Assembly: GCF_014217835.1 (NCBI RefSeq)
Contig: NZ_CP055263.1
Span: forward strand, 4,219,501-4,283,500
DNA length: 64,000 nt
Reading direction: 5' to 3'
Source: Metabacillus sp. KUDC1714
Lineage (GTDB): Bacteria; Bacillota; Bacilli; Bacillales; Bacillaceae
Positions within the stretch are counted from its first letter, which is position 1. Each line of letters opens with the position of its first letter. Made by a program: the position numbers and the translations under genes. Under the pieces are notes generated by a model that saw only the letters and a program-made list of their open reading frames with translations, searched no databases and was not told where the DNA came from. Of this stretch, positions 13,379 through 22,541 are shown one piece after another.

Positions 13379-14080
13379 ATGCTAACTTTTCAGAATTGGA
13401 ATGAAGTGAGCGAGGAGTTTGAAGTAGACGACACCTATAAAGGTGCTTTGAATGTATTAAAATGGGCATATGACCATTATGGAGAAGAAATTGTTTATGC
13501 TTGTAGCTTTGGAATTGAAGGTATTGTTTTAATCGATTTAATTTCAAAGGTAAAGCCTAATGCTAAAATTGTGTTCTTGGATACAGATGTTCATTTTAAA
13601 GAAACATATGAACTAATAGAGAAAGTGAAGGAGAAATATCCAACACTTAATATTGAGTTAAAAAAACCAAAGCTAACATTAGAAGAGCAAGCTAAAACAT
13701 TCGGTGATAAGCTCTGGGAAACTGCTCCAAATAAATGCTGTGATATCCGAAAAATTGCTCCTTTAAATGAAACACTACAAGGTTCTACTGCATGGATATC
13801 GGGTCTAAGACGTGAACAATCAGAAACGAGAAAACACGTTAATTATATAAACAAGGATGATCGCTTTCATTCAATTAAAATTTGCCCGCTTATTCATTGG
13901 TCGTGGAAGGATGTATGGAGATACGTTCATAAAAATGACTTAATTTACAATCCATTACATGACAGAGGATATCCGAGCATTGGCTGTTTTCATTGCACAA
14001 AGCCTGCTTTTGATGAAAATGATTTAAGATCTGGCAGATGGTCTGGGCAAATGAAAACAGAATGTGGCCTCCATCAATAG
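13379..14080 (+). CDS. cysH: Phosphoadenylyl-/adenylyl-sulfate reductase
   Basis: It reduces APS (and in B. subtilis also PAPS) to sulfite with thioredoxin. At 233 residues it equals the B. subtilis length. The iron-sulfur cysteines of the APS-type enzyme are present (Cys120-Cys121 in NKCCDIRK, Cys203 and Cys206 in GCFHC), as is the catalytic C-terminal KTECGLH (Cys229). The start ATG 13379 follows AAAGAGGTG by six bases; an in-frame GTG at 13370 overlaps that site. It is the first gene of the sulfate-assimilation operon. Confidence 0.97.
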   Translation: MLTFQNWNEVSEEFEVDDTYKGALNVLKWAYDHYGEEIVYACSFGIEGIVLIDLISKVKPNAKIVFLDTDVHFKETYELIEKVKEKYPTLNIELKKPKLTLEEQAKTFGDKLWETAPNKCCDIRKIAPLNETLQGSTAWISGLRREQSETRKHVNYINKDDRFHSIKICPLIHWSWKDVWRYVHKNDLIYNPLHDRGYPSIGCFHCTKPAFDENDLRSGRWSGQMKTECGLHQ

Positions 14081-14093
14081 GGGGAAATGAACG

Positions 14094-15161
14094 ATGTTAG
14101 AGATAATTGCAATTGTGATCAGCTTCTTTTTTGCGATGAATATAGGTGCAAGTGGCGCAGCTGCTTCAATGGGTGTCGCATATGGTTCAGGAGCGATTTT
14201 ACGCCCTAGGAATGCCCTTATTTTATGTGCGTTAGGCATTATATTAGGAGCAGTTATTGGCGGAGGAGAAGTTGTCAAGACGATAAGTTCAGGAATTATT
14301 CCATCGTCACTTATCTCAATAAAAATTGTTGTCATCATCCTCTTTTCAGCAACTTTTTCACTTTTTTTAGCTAATTTACTAGGTATACCTCTATCAACAA
14401 GTGAAGTAACAGTTGGTTCTGTAGTTGGTGTAGGAATTGCTAATCAAGCATTATATGAGAACAATTTGTTTTGGATTGTTTTTTATTGGGTCATCATTCC
14501 GATTATTGCTTTTGGGATCGCGTTTATTTTTATAAAAATATTACATTACTTTAAAATAACTGAAAAGTATGCTTTTCAAGGAAAGATTATAACGTATCTT
14601 CTTATTTTCGCAGGGTTTTTCGAGGCCTTTTCAGCAGGAATGAATAATGTAGCTAATGCAGTCGGACCTCTAGTAAGTGCAGAAATCCTATCAGTTTCTA
14701 AAGGAACATTGATTGGGGGATTATTTGTTGCGTTAGGTGCACTTCTGTTAGGTCGTCGAGTACTTGAAACTAACGGTAAGAAGATTACTAGTTTTTCAAA
14801 AATTGAAGGTATTCTTATTTCTAGTACTGGTGCAACCTTGGTAACCATCGCATCGATTTTTGGAATCCCAGTACCTCTTACTCAAATTACAACATCTTCA
14901 ATCTTAGGAATTGGAATCGCAAAATCAGGTACAAATGTGTTTCAGCAAAAAATTGTTAAAAACATGTTAATGGTTTGGTTGATTTCTCCACTAATATCAC
15001 TTACGATGTCATATTTTTTAGTTAAGTTGTTTATTGAAGCAGATTTATATACGATTTTTGTTTTGGCTAGTCTTTTGCTTGCCACAGTTGGAGCTCTTAG
15101 TTTAATGAAGGCTAGCAAACAAGAAAGAAGTACTGTTCATGAAGAGGGTGGGGGGATTTAA
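14094..15161 (+). CDS. cysP: Sulfate permease CysP (PiT family)
   Basis: The 355-residue membrane protein belongs to the inorganic phosphate transporter family. Two inverted-topology halves carry the repeated signatures MNIGASGAAASMG (near the N-terminus) and SAGMNNVANAVGPL (about residues 180-195). In B. subtilis CysP imports sulfate, and this gene occupies the same slot between cysH and sat, which supports sulfate rather than phosphate. It starts 13 bases after the cysH stop behind a GGGGGA site. The C-terminus ends in a hydrophilic tail. Confidence 0.93.
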   Translation: MLEIIAIVISFFFAMNIGASGAAASMGVAYGSGAILRPRNALILCALGIILGAVIGGGEVVKTISSGIIPSSLISIKIVVIILFSATFSLFLANLLGIPLSTSEVTVGSVVGVGIANQALYENNLFWIVFYWVIIPIIAFGIAFIFIKILHYFKITEKYAFQGKIITYLLIFAGFFEAFSAGMNNVANAVGPLVSAEILSVSKGTLIGGLFVALGALLLGRRVLETNGKKITSFSKIEGILISSTGATLVTIASIFGIPVPLTQITTSSILGIGIAKSGTNVFQQKIVKNMLMVWLISPLISLTMSYFLVKLFIEADLYTIFVLASLLLATVGALSLMKASKQERSTVHEEGGGI

Positions 15162-15218
15162 TTATAATCCCCATTAAATATATTGTATTTATCAGAATTT
15201 GAATTGGAGGATATTAAA

Positions 15219-16358
15219 ATGAGCTTACTTCCACACGGAGGAAAATTAATTCAAAAATTATCTTTAGGAGCAAATGTTTCACATATTCTACAAGAGATCG
15301 AGCTTGATGCAATTTCATTGAGTGATTTAGAGTTAATTGCTATTGGTGCTTATAGCCCAATTGAAGGATTTTTAACACAAGAAGATTACGAGTCTGTTGT
15401 TGAAAATATGAAATTAAAAAACGGTCATGTGTGGAGTATTCCGATCACATTACCAATAACTGAAGAAAAAGCGGCTACCCTTGCAATCGGTGACGAGGTT
15501 CGACTTGTTTCAGGAAATGTTACATATGGGACGATCAACGTTTCAGACATTTTCACACCTGATAAACAAAAAGAGGCAGTAAATGTATATCGTACAAATG
15601 AGCTTGCACATCCTGGTGTTAAAAAAATGTTTGAACGCGGGAATGTCTATGTTGGAGGAGAAATCACACTTGTTCAACGTCCAGAAAAGAAATTTGCGGA
15701 ATATTATTTTGATCCTAAAGAATCAAGAGCGAAATTTGCTGAATTAAACTGGAAAACGATTGTTGGCTTCCAAACTCGTAACCCAGTGCACCGTGCACAT
15801 GAATATATTCAGAAAACAGCACTTGAAACGGTTGACGGATTATTCTTAAATCCTCTAGTGGGAGAAACAAAATCAGATGATATTCCGGCACATATTCGCA
15901 TGGAAAGCTATGAGGTTTTACTGAAAAACTATTATCCGGAAGATCGAGTACATTTAGCTGTGTTCCCAGCTGCAATGAGATATGCAGGTCCACGTGAAGC
16001 AATTTTCCATGCAATGGTTCGTAAAAACTACGGTTGCACACATTTCATTGTTGGAAGAGATCATGCTGGTGTTGGTGATTATTACGGTACGTATGAGGCA
16101 CAGGAAATTTTCTCTAACTTTACTGCAGATGAATTAGGCATTACACCGCTATTTTTTGAACACAGCTTCTATTGCACAAAATGTGAAGCAATGGCTTCAT
16201 CAAAAACTTGCCCACATGGTAATGAAGATCGCGTGATTTTATCTGGAACAAAGGTTCGTGCAATGCTTCGGAATGGAGAATTACCACCAAGCACGTTTAG
16301 CCGTAAAGAAGTTGTTGAAGTGTTGATTAAAGGAATGAAAGAAACAGTAAATTCATAA
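15219..16358 (+). CDS. sat: Sulfate adenylyltransferase (ATP sulfurylase)
   Basis: It activates sulfate with ATP to APS and pyrophosphate. I start at ATG 15219, which has TTGGAGG ten bases upstream, rather than an in-frame ATG at 15183. The product has 379 residues, with the substrate-binding [14 protein letters not shown] (about 183-196), the second HxGH-like [12 protein letters not shown] (about 279-290) and a CTKCEAM...C zinc-type cluster towards the C-terminus. It is the single-domain monofunctional form; the kinase is the next gene. Confidence 0.97.
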   Translation: MSLLPHGGKLIQKLSLGANVSHILQEIELDAISLSDLELIAIGAYSPIEGFLTQEDYESVVENMKLKNGHVWSIPITLPITEEKAATLAIGDEVRLVSGNVTYGTINVSDIFTPDKQKEAVNVYRTNELAHPGVKKMFERGNVYVGGEITLVQRPEKKFAEYYFDPKESRAKFAELNWKTIVGFQTRNPVHRAHEYIQKTALETVDGLFLNPLVGETKSDDIPAHIRMESYEVLLKNYYPEDRVHLAVFPAAMRYAGPREAIFHAMVRKNYGCTHFIVGRDHAGVGDYYGTYEAQEIFSNFTADELGITPLFFEHSFYCTKCEAMASSKTCPHGNEDRVILSGTKVRAMLRNGELPPSTFSRKEVVEVLIKGMKETVNS

Positions 16359-16371
16359 GGAGGTCACCCAC

Positions 16372-16977
16372 ATGGCAACGAACAACATTGTGTGGCATGA
16401 CTCATCTGTCACTAAAGAAGAACGAAGAAAGAAAAATAACTATCAAAGCATGTGTATTTGGTTTACAGGTCTTTCGGGATCAGGAAAATCAACATTAGCA
16501 AATGCGCTTGCAAGACATTTATTTGAAGCTAATATTCAAACATATGTCTTGGATGGGGATAATATCAGACACGGATTAAATAAAGATTTGGGCTTTACTG
16601 ATGAAGATCGTAAAGAAAACATCCGTCGTATTGGCGAAGTGTCAAAATTATTTGTTGACAGTGGTCAAATCGTGTTAACTGCTTTTATTTCACCATTTCG
16701 TGAAGATAGACAACAGGTAAGAGATATTCTTTCAGATGATGAATTTTTTGAAGTGTATGTTAAATGTTCATTAGATGAATGTGAAGTTCGCGATCCGAAG
16801 GGGTTATATAAAAAGGCGAGAAATAATGAAATAAAACATTTCACAGGAATTGATTCACCATATGAGGAACCAGAAAACCCTGCTATAATAGTAGATACGG
16901 AAACTCAAACTGTTGAAGAATCTGTGAAACAAATTGTAGATTACCTTGTCCAAAAACAATTGATTATGGTAAATTAA
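16372..16977 (+). CDS. cysC: Adenylyl-sulfate kinase
   Basis: It phosphorylates APS to PAPS. The 201-residue P-loop protein has Walker [10 protein letters not shown] at 33-41, the substrate loop [15 protein letters not shown], and the mobile-lid segment ending in PYEEPE. AAGGAGG lies seven bases before the start, 14 bases after sat. A strong terminator follows at 17022-17055, where in B. subtilis the operon would read straight into ylnD. Confidence 0.97.
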   Translation: MATNNIVWHDSSVTKEERRKKNNYQSMCIWFTGLSGSGKSTLANALARHLFEANIQTYVLDGDNIRHGLNKDLGFTDEDRKENIRRIGEVSKLFVDSGQIVLTAFISPFREDRQQVRDILSDDEFFEVYVKCSLDECEVRDPKGLYKKARNNEIKHFTGIDSPYEEPENPAIIVDTETQTVEESVKQIVDYLVQKQLIMVN

Positions 16978-17021
16978 CGTTAAGGTCACAAGATTATTCG
17001 GTAAGTATATAGACTATAAAG

Positions 17022-17056
17022 GTAGCAATCGGTGATTATACGATTGCTACTTTTTC
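17022..17056 (+). terminator. Strong terminator between cysC and sirB
   Basis: GTAGCAATCG (17022-17031) and CGATTGCTAC (17041-17050) pair perfectly over ten bases with a nine-base loop, then five T. It splits what is usually one operon. Confidence 0.93.
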
Positions 17057-17137
17057 ACATCTGGCATTACTTCTTAATGGTTATTATTATTCACTGATGG
17101 ATTAATGGATAAGATTGACTGGTGGGAGGTTACGCTA

Positions 17138-17173
17138 ATGAAAACTACCCAAAGCGAGGCATTAACATTATGA
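17138..17173 (+). CDS. Eleven-codon ORF coupled to the sirB start
   Basis: A good ribosome site (GGGAGGTT) sits seven bases before ATG 17138. That frame reads MKTTQSEALTL and stops at TGA 17171-17173, overlapping the sirB ATG as ATGA. The sirB start itself has only a weak GAGG. Translation of this mini-ORF could deliver ribosomes to sirB, either as a coupling device or as the scar of a lost upstream gene. No known leader peptide is recognised. Confidence 0.4.
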   Translation: MKTTQSEALTL

Positions 17174-17958
17174 AGCAAGCAGTATTGTATATTTGTCATG
17201 GAAGTCGTGTTCCAAAGGCTCGCGAGGAAGCATTTGCATTTATTGATAAAGTAAAACCAGAGGTACAAGCACAAATTCAAGAGGTGTGCTTTTTGGAATT
17301 AGCAGAGCCATCAATCGAGGCAGGTTTTACATCATGTGTGGATCAAGGTGCAACACATATTGCAGTAGTCCCGTTACTTCTTTTAACAGCTGCCCATGCG
17401 AAAAGTGATATTCCAGATGAGCTTGCTCATGTGAGGGCCATGTATCCTAAGGTTTTCGTAACATACGGTAGACCAATAGGTGTAGACAACAAATTAGCAC
17501 ATATGCTAGTTGACAAAATGATTCAAAAAGCAGATATCAAGAATTCATCAATTGCGATTCTTGTTGGTAGAGGTAGTAGTGATATGGATGTTGTTCGTGA
17601 TTTAAATGAAATTTCATCTGTACTTTATGGTAAATCAAACTTAAAACAAGTTCATACTTGCTTTTTAACAGCAGCAAGTCCAAGATTTGATCAAATGATA
17701 GATGATCTTTACCATTCTAATGAACATTCGATATTTGTGATTCCTTATTTAATCTTTACAGGTTTATTAAAGAGAGAAATCGACCAAACGATTAATAAGT
17801 ATGATTGGGGAGACCGACAAATCGAGGTATGTTCATATCTTGGTCCTCACCCAATCCTACTTGAGTTATTTATAGAACGAGTAAATGAAGCAATTGACAA
17901 CAAAGATTGTGAATATACTTTTACTAGAGGTTTAAGCCATGATACCACTCCACATTAA
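17170..17958 (+). CDS. sirB: Sirohydrochlorin ferrochelatase
   Basis: It inserts iron into sirohydrochlorin, the last step to siroheme, the cofactor of sulfite reductase. The 262-residue protein has two CbiX-type halves. The metal-binding histidines are visible in YICHGSR (His10) and LTAAHAKSD (His76). The start at 17170 is chosen because homology begins with MKQAVLYICHGSR; an in-frame GTG at 17122 would add 16 unlikely residues. It overlaps sirC by 20 bases. It equals B. subtilis ylnE. Confidence 0.93.
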   Translation: MKQAVLYICHGSRVPKAREEAFAFIDKVKPEVQAQIQEVCFLELAEPSIEAGFTSCVDQGATHIAVVPLLLLTAAHAKSDIPDELAHVRAMYPKVFVTYGRPIGVDNKLAHMLVDKMIQKADIKNSSIAILVGRGSSDMDVVRDLNEISSVLYGKSNLKQVHTCFLTAASPRFDQMIDDLYHSNEHSIFVIPYLIFTGLLKREIDQTINKYDWGDRQIEVCSYLGPHPILLELFIERVNEAIDNKDCEYTFTRGLSHDTTPH

Positions 17959-18439
17959 TGTAAAAGATAAGAACGTACTTGTAGTTGGTGGAGGCAAGAT
18001 CGCGCTTAGACGACTTCTTCTTTTTTTAGAGGAAGGAGCAAATGTCATTGTTGTTAGTCCAGAGGTAGTTGTAGAAATTAAAAATTTAAGCAATCAGAAA
18101 AAACTACTTTGGCTAGAAAAAGAGGTTGAGTTATCTGATTTAGAACATGCGTTTATAATTATTGCAGCAACAAACGCCCCAGCAATAAATGAATGGATTG
18201 CTGAAAATGCTAAAATAAATCAATTAATAAACGTTGCTAGTAATGCCGAAAAAGGGAATGTAATAGTTCCGAAATCTATAAAAAAAGGTAGATTAACCAT
18301 GTCTGTTTCAACAAATGGGGCAAGTCCAGTACTTGCCAAACAAATTTGTGAACAGCTCTCATTGCAGTTTGATGATCAGTTTATAGAAGAGTTAGATCAA
18401 ATGTATAAAATACGTATGAACAAAAAACGCAAAAATTAG
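17939..18439 (+). CDS. sirC: Precorrin-2 dehydrogenase (NAD-dependent)
   Basis: It oxidises precorrin-2 to sirohydrochlorin. The 166-residue protein opens with a Rossmann strand and VVGGGKIALRR (glycines 17-19). It has the dimerisation part NVIVPKSIKKGRLTMSVSTNGASPVLAKQI typical of the CysG N-terminal module, but no methyltransferase or chelatase domain. The start lies inside sirB behind AGAGG. It equals B. subtilis ylnF. Its substrate would come from SUMT, whose gene is not here. Confidence 0.93.
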   Translation: MIPLHINVKDKNVLVVGGGKIALRRLLLFLEEGANVIVVSPEVVVEIKNLSNQKKLLWLEKEVELSDLEHAFIIIAATNAPAINEWIAENAKINQLINVASNAEKGNVIVPKSIKKGRLTMSVSTNGASPVLAKQICEQLSLQFDDQFIEELDQMYKIRMNKKRKN

Positions 18440-18453
18440 CATAGTTTGGAGAA

Positions 18454-18488
18454 TGGATGGACTAATCTTAGTTCATCCATTTTTTTGT
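18454..18488 (+). terminator. Terminator after sirC
   Basis: TGGATGGACTAA (18454-18465) pairs with TTAGTTCATCCA (18468-18479) with one G-U, followed by eight T. From 18489 to 18680 I see no gene. Confidence 0.92.
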
Positions 18489-18693
18489 ATATAAACAAAC
18501 TAAGAAATATAAACTGAAAGTAAATGTTGTTAATGGTAAATTCAAGAATATTTATAGTTAATATTACCTAATTGATACATATTTCGCCATTTTTATTTAC
18601 AATATATGCTAAGATGATATTGACCACTTTTTTAATAGAGTTATAGAGTTTTGGATACATAATTTAGTCATATTAGATTAGTAAGGAGGAATT

Positions 18694-21402
18694 ATGAAAA
18701 GGGCATTATTACCTACTTTTTGTTTTGCAGTATTATCAACAATTGCTTTTGAAGAAACAGTTTTTGCTGCACAAAGTGAAACGATAGATAACGAAAGTGT
18801 GTATAAATCAACAAAATATGTAAATGTAAGCAGTGGTTTCTTAAACCTAAGAGAAAGTGCGTCGACTAGTTCAAAGGTTATTGCAACATTTATAAAGGGG
18901 ACAGAGGTAACTGTTTACTCGGAGGCCAATGGCTGGTCGAAAATAGTGGCAAATGGAAAAGAAGGATATGTAAGTTCTAGATATTTAACATCGAAAAACT
19001 TAGACAAAAGCACTAGTACACTACAAACCTCTGAATCAATAACAAAATATGTAAATGTAAACAGTGGTACGTTAAACTTGCGGAAAAGTGGGTCAACGAG
19101 TGCAGAATTGGTCACATCCCTAAAAAAGGGAACAGAAGTAACTGTTTACTCGGAAGCCAATGGCTGGTCGAAAATAGTGGCAAATGGGAAAGAAGGATAT
19201 GTAAGTTCCAAATACTTAACTTCTGAAAACTTGGAAAAAAGCACAAGTTCAACACCCGAAGCAACACCAACTGCGAGATCAACAACAAAATATGTAAATG
19301 TAAGCAGCGGTTCGTTAAACTTGCGGAAGAGTGGGTCAACGAGTGCTACAATAATCACATCCTTAAAAAAGGGAACAGAAGTGATCTTTTACTCGGAAGC
19401 AAATGGCTGGTCGAAAATTAAGGCAAATGGAAAAGTCGGATATGTGAGTTCCGCTTACTTAACAAACAAAAACTCTGATACAGGATCTGGCTCAGTACAT
19501 ACATCTGAACCAACAATTAGGTATGTAAATGTAAATAGTGGATCGTTAAATATGAGGAAAAGTGCATCAACCAATGCTTCTATTATCTTAAAACTTACAA
19601 ACGGAAAAGAAGTTAAGGTGTACTCAGAAGCAAATGGCTGGTCGAAAGTCGAAGTTTTTGGACAAATAGGCTATGTTAGTAGTCAATACCTAACTGCATC
19701 TATATCAAATAAAGATAAAGTTACTAAACCAAATTCTTCGGCTCAACAACCTACCAAGAAGTATGTCATTGTAAGTGAAAGGTCGAGCTTGAACGTAAGA
19801 AATAAAGCCTCGGTGAGTGGAACGGTTGTCACAAAATTAACAAAGGGAACAGAAGTAACAGTTTATTCTGAGGCAAATGGATGGTCGAAGATTGAAGAAA
19901 ATGGACAAGAAGGGTATGTAAGTTCCGCTTATCTCACTGTAATAAAACCAAATTCCGAAACAATCGTAAAGCCTAAACAAATTGAGGAAAAGAAATTTGT
20001 TAATGTTAACCTTGGTTCCAGCTTGAATATGCGGAATAGTGCATCAACAAATTCATCAATTATCCTTAAACTTGCTCGAGGTGTCGAGATAACTGTATAC
20101 TCGGAAGCAAATGGCTGGTCAAAAGTTAAAGCCTACGAGAAGTATGGGTATGTAAGTTCACAATACCTCTCTACCTATAAGCCGAGTGCTGGATCAGAAC
20201 TTGATGCTGTTCCGGGTGAACAATCTGATGTAAATGATACCAATGAGAACAAAATGATTTCTAAGTATGTAAATGTTATGTATGGATCAGCTTTAAACCT
20301 AAGAACAGAGGCTTCCACTAGTGGGTCTATCGTAACGAAACTTTCTCGAGGTACAATTGTTACAGTTTATTCTGAAGAAAATGATTGGGCTAGGGTTACA
20401 GTTAACGGGAAAACAGGCTATGTAAGTTCACAATATTTGTCATTGACAGAACCGTATAATCCAAGCACACCTAATGATGTTGATGCTGAAAAAATAACAA
20501 ATTACTATGACATTCCTTTGAGCGAATTAACGGATATTCAAATGGCTGTTAATCCACAAACAGATAAGAAATATAATACTTATATTAGGGAAGATGCTTT
20601 AACCATAAACAATTCTACTTCTGCTACAGTTAAAGGTGCTGGATGGAATGTTCGTGGAGGTGCGGGAACTAATTTTTGGGTAGTTGGCACTGTTAGTAAA
20701 GGACAACCTTTGCAAATCTTGTCAAAAGTAAAGGGTAATGATGGATATGATTGGTACCAAGTTAGCTATAATAAATCTTGGGTAAATGCTAGTCCTGAAG
20801 ATGTAACATATTACTTAGATCCCAATAATTTTCTAAGTACGCCAGTTGATTCACTTCAATATTTGAAATTATCTCTTCCGGCTAATCTTAATCCAACTGA
20901 GGTAAATGAGAAAATCCTTTCTGGAAAAGGTAGTTTGCAAGGATTAGCTTCTGCTTTTATAACAGCAGGGAAAGCGTATAATGTGAATGAAATTTATTTA
21001 ATCTCACATGCATTACTAGAAACTGGTAATGGTACCTCCCAGCTTTCAACAGGAGTCCAAATAAACGGGAAAACTGTTTATAATATGTATGGAATAGGTG
21101 CATATGATGGATCTGCTCTATCAAGTGGTGCTCAGTATGCTTATAATGCTGGATGGTTTACTCCTGAAGCTGCAATTATTGGTGGATCAAAGTTTATCGC
21201 GCAGGGTTATATTAATGCAGGGCAAGATACCCTTTATAAAATGAGATGGAATCCTAGCTCTAGTGCTTCAAATGGCTATGCTTCTAATCAATATGCAACA
21301 GATATAGGCTGGGCAGCAAAGCAAGTAAAACAAATACATAATTTATATAGTTTAATAGACTCCTATAAATTAGTATTAGATGTTCCAACTTTTAAAAATT
21401 AA
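18694..21402 (+). CDS. Secreted SH3-repeat N-acetylglucosaminidase (peptidoglycan hydrolase)
   Basis: The 902-residue protein begins with a signal peptide (KR, then a hydrophobic core, cleavage probably after VFAA). Seven SH3_3 repeats follow, starting near residues 41, 118, 199, 276, 355, 434 and 523. Each has a YVNV-x-SG-LN-R opening and a YSEANGWSK core, separated by Ser/Thr-rich linkers. An eighth degenerate repeat (about 640-705, with WNVRGGAGTN) precedes a C-terminal glucosaminidase domain (about 735-895). Its catalytic Glu is in SHALLETGNGTS, and a YNMYGIGA motif follows, as in LytD-type enzymes. SH3 repeats bind wall peptides. It has a strong AAGGAGG site. There are no such genes at this locus in B. 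subtilis. Confidence 0.9.
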   Translation: MKRALLPTFCFAVLSTIAFEETVFAAQSETIDNESVYKSTKYVNVSSGFLNLRESASTSSKVIATFIKGTEVTVYSEANGWSKIVANGKEGYVSSRYLTSKNLDKSTSTLQTSESITKYVNVNSGTLNLRKSGSTSAELVTSLKKGTEVTVYSEANGWSKIVANGKEGYVSSKYLTSENLEKSTSSTPEATPTARSTTKYVNVSSGSLNLRKSGSTSATIITSLKKGTEVIFYSEANGWSKIKANGKVGYVSSAYLTNKNSDTGSGSVHTSEPTIRYVNVNSGSLNMRKSASTNASIILKLTNGKEVKVYSEANGWSKVEVFGQIGYVSSQYLTASISNKDKVTKPNSSAQQPTKKYVIVSERSSLNVRNKASVSGTVVTKLTKGTEVTVYSEANGWSKIEENGQEGYVSSAYLTVIKPNSETIVKPKQIEEKKFVNVNLGSSLNMRNSASTNSSIILKLARGVEITVYSEANGWSKVKAYEKYGYVSSQYLSTYKPSAGSELDAVPGEQSDVNDTNENKMISKYVNVMYGSALNLRTEASTSGSIVTKLSRGTIVTVYSEENDWARVTVNGKTGYVSSQYLSLTEPYNPSTPNDVDAEKITNYYDIPLSELTDIQMAVNPQTDKKYNTYIREDALTINNSTSATVKGAGWNVRGGAGTNFWVVGTVSKGQPLQILSKVKGNDGYDWYQVSYNKSWVNASPEDVTYYLDPNNFLSTPVDSLQYLKLSLPANLNPTEVNEKILSGKGSLQGLASAFITAGKAYNVNEIYLISHALLETGNGTSQLSTGVQINGKTVYNMYGIGAYDGSALSSGAQYAYNAGWFTPEAAIIGGSKFIAQGYINAGQDTLYKMRWNPSSSASNGYASNQYATDIGWAAKQVKQIHNLYSLIDSYKLVLDVPTFKN
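18814..20440 (+). repeat. Seven tandem SH3-coding repeats within the glucosaminidase gene
   Basis: Units of about 235-270 bp. The stretch encoding YSEANGWSKI and the following GYVSS is almost identical at DNA level between units 1 and 2 (around 18910-18975 and 19142-19210), and the opening of unit 3 resembles that of unit 2. Later units have diverged and have a longer SSLN variant. The first three therefore look recently duplicated or homogenised. Confidence 0.85.
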
Positions 21403-21410
21403 TTATGAAT

Positions 21411-21456
21411 GAGGGTGACTCAGGATAGGATATCCCTTAGATTGAGTCACCCTCTA
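21411..21456 (+). terminator. Convergent terminator between the glucosaminidase and EamA genes
   Basis: GAGGGTGACTCA (21411-21422) and TGAGTCACCCTC (21443-21454) are a perfect 12-bp inverted repeat with a 20-base loop. The T tract is weak on the plus strand (TATTTA); on the minus strand the stem is followed by ATTCATAATT. It probably serves both converging genes. Confidence 0.75.
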
Positions 21457-21483
21457 TTTAGTGGTCTATTGTTTTGAAATAGT

Positions 21484-22395
21484 TTAAATAGATTTACTAA
21501 TGGTCATATTTTTAGTGGATTGTTTAGTCGTTTCCTGAACAATAAAGACCGCTAAAATAACCAACAAAATGCCAAAGTATTGCCAAATACTTAATTTTTC
21601 ATTAAAAAGCAAAATACCTACAATTGTTGCTACTACAGGTTCTATAGTAGCGATAATTGATGCTCTGCTTGATTCTATGAAATTCAGCCCTTTTGTATAT
21701 AAAATAAACGCAAGCATTGTTGAAAGTAATCCTAGACCTAATATGTATAGCCAGACATCTAAACTCCTGAATAATGGTAAAACAGTCCATAGACCACTAA
21801 AGGGTGTTATTGCAGCGGCTGCAAAAATAAAGGTATATACTGTAACTGTTAAAGTGTCATACTTTACTAGAGCAAATTTCCCAAAAATACTGTAAAGGGC
21901 ATAAAACACACCTGATCCAATACCAAGCATTACTCCATATAATGTAATAGATCCATTTAAGTTTGGTAAGATACCAATAACAAATGAACAACCTATAAAA
22001 GTAGTAATTAAAGATATAACCTTTTTAGGTGTTAGTAATTCTTTAAACAAGACCCTTGAAAAAATTGTTACAAATGCAGGTGCTGTATAGAGAAGGATGC
22101 TTGCTATTGAAATAGAGGTTTCTTGAATTGCTTGGAATAAACACCAATTGAAAAGGACAATACTAAAAATTCCTGTACCTATAAAATACTTACTATCTGA
22201 AATGTTTATTTTCAATGCTTGTGGATTCTTAATTAAGACAAAAATAAATAGGAAGAACATTGCAGACATAGCACGGATCGCGACCACTTGTGTTGGTGTA
22301 AATCCTATTTCATAAAGATAGGTTACAAAAAAACCAATCATACCCCATAAAGCTGCACCTGTAACTATATATAGATAGGCTAATTTTTTATCCAT
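21484..22395 (-). CDS. EamA-family (DMT superfamily) transporter
   Basis: The 303-residue protein is almost entirely hydrophobic, with about ten transmembrane segments in two EamA repeats; the second half begins near the GVMLGIGSGVFYALYSIFGKF segment. Family members export amino acids or metabolites, and the substrate cannot be told from sequence. The start follows AGGAGTGG on the minus strand. It forms an accessory pair with the convergent glucosaminidase in a place where B. subtilis has sirC next to rqcH. Confidence 0.9.
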   Translation of the reverse strand: MDKKLAYLYIVTGAALWGMIGFFVTYLYEIGFTPTQVVAIRAMSAMFFLFIFVLIKNPQALKINISDSKYFIGTGIFSIVLFNWCLFQAIQETSISIASILLYTAPAFVTIFSRVLFKELLTPKKVISLITTFIGCSFVIGILPNLNGSITLYGVMLGIGSGVFYALYSIFGKFALVKYDTLTVTVYTFIFAAAAITPFSGLWTVLPLFRSLDVWLYILGLGLLSTMLAFILYTKGLNFIESSRASIIATIEPVVATIVGILLFNEKLSIWQYFGILLVILAVFIVQETTKQSTKNMTISKSI

Positions 22396-22471
22396 AATTC
22401 CACTCCTACATAAAAGACCTAAATTTATAAGAAAAAGTTATATTGAAAAGTTTAGTTTATAGTGTTAATAG

Positions 22472-22518
22472 AATGAGGATGGCTTAGAAAGGGGTGATTA
22501 TCCTAAGTCATCCTCATT
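22472..22518 (-). terminator. Terminator after rqcH (minus strand)
   Basis: AATGAGGATGGCTTAG (22472-22487) and CTAAGTCATCCTCATT (22503-22518) pair over 16 positions with one G-U. It lies 24 bases beyond the rqcH stop. The T tract in the minus direction is poor. Confidence 0.75.
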
Positions 22519-22541
22519 AAGAATAAATTCCAAATAGAAAT

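Noticed and set aside
18915..19358. Overlapping minus-strand ORFs within the SH3 repeats
   Set aside because: They are reverse readings of repeated coding DNA, and recur only because the repeat recurs.
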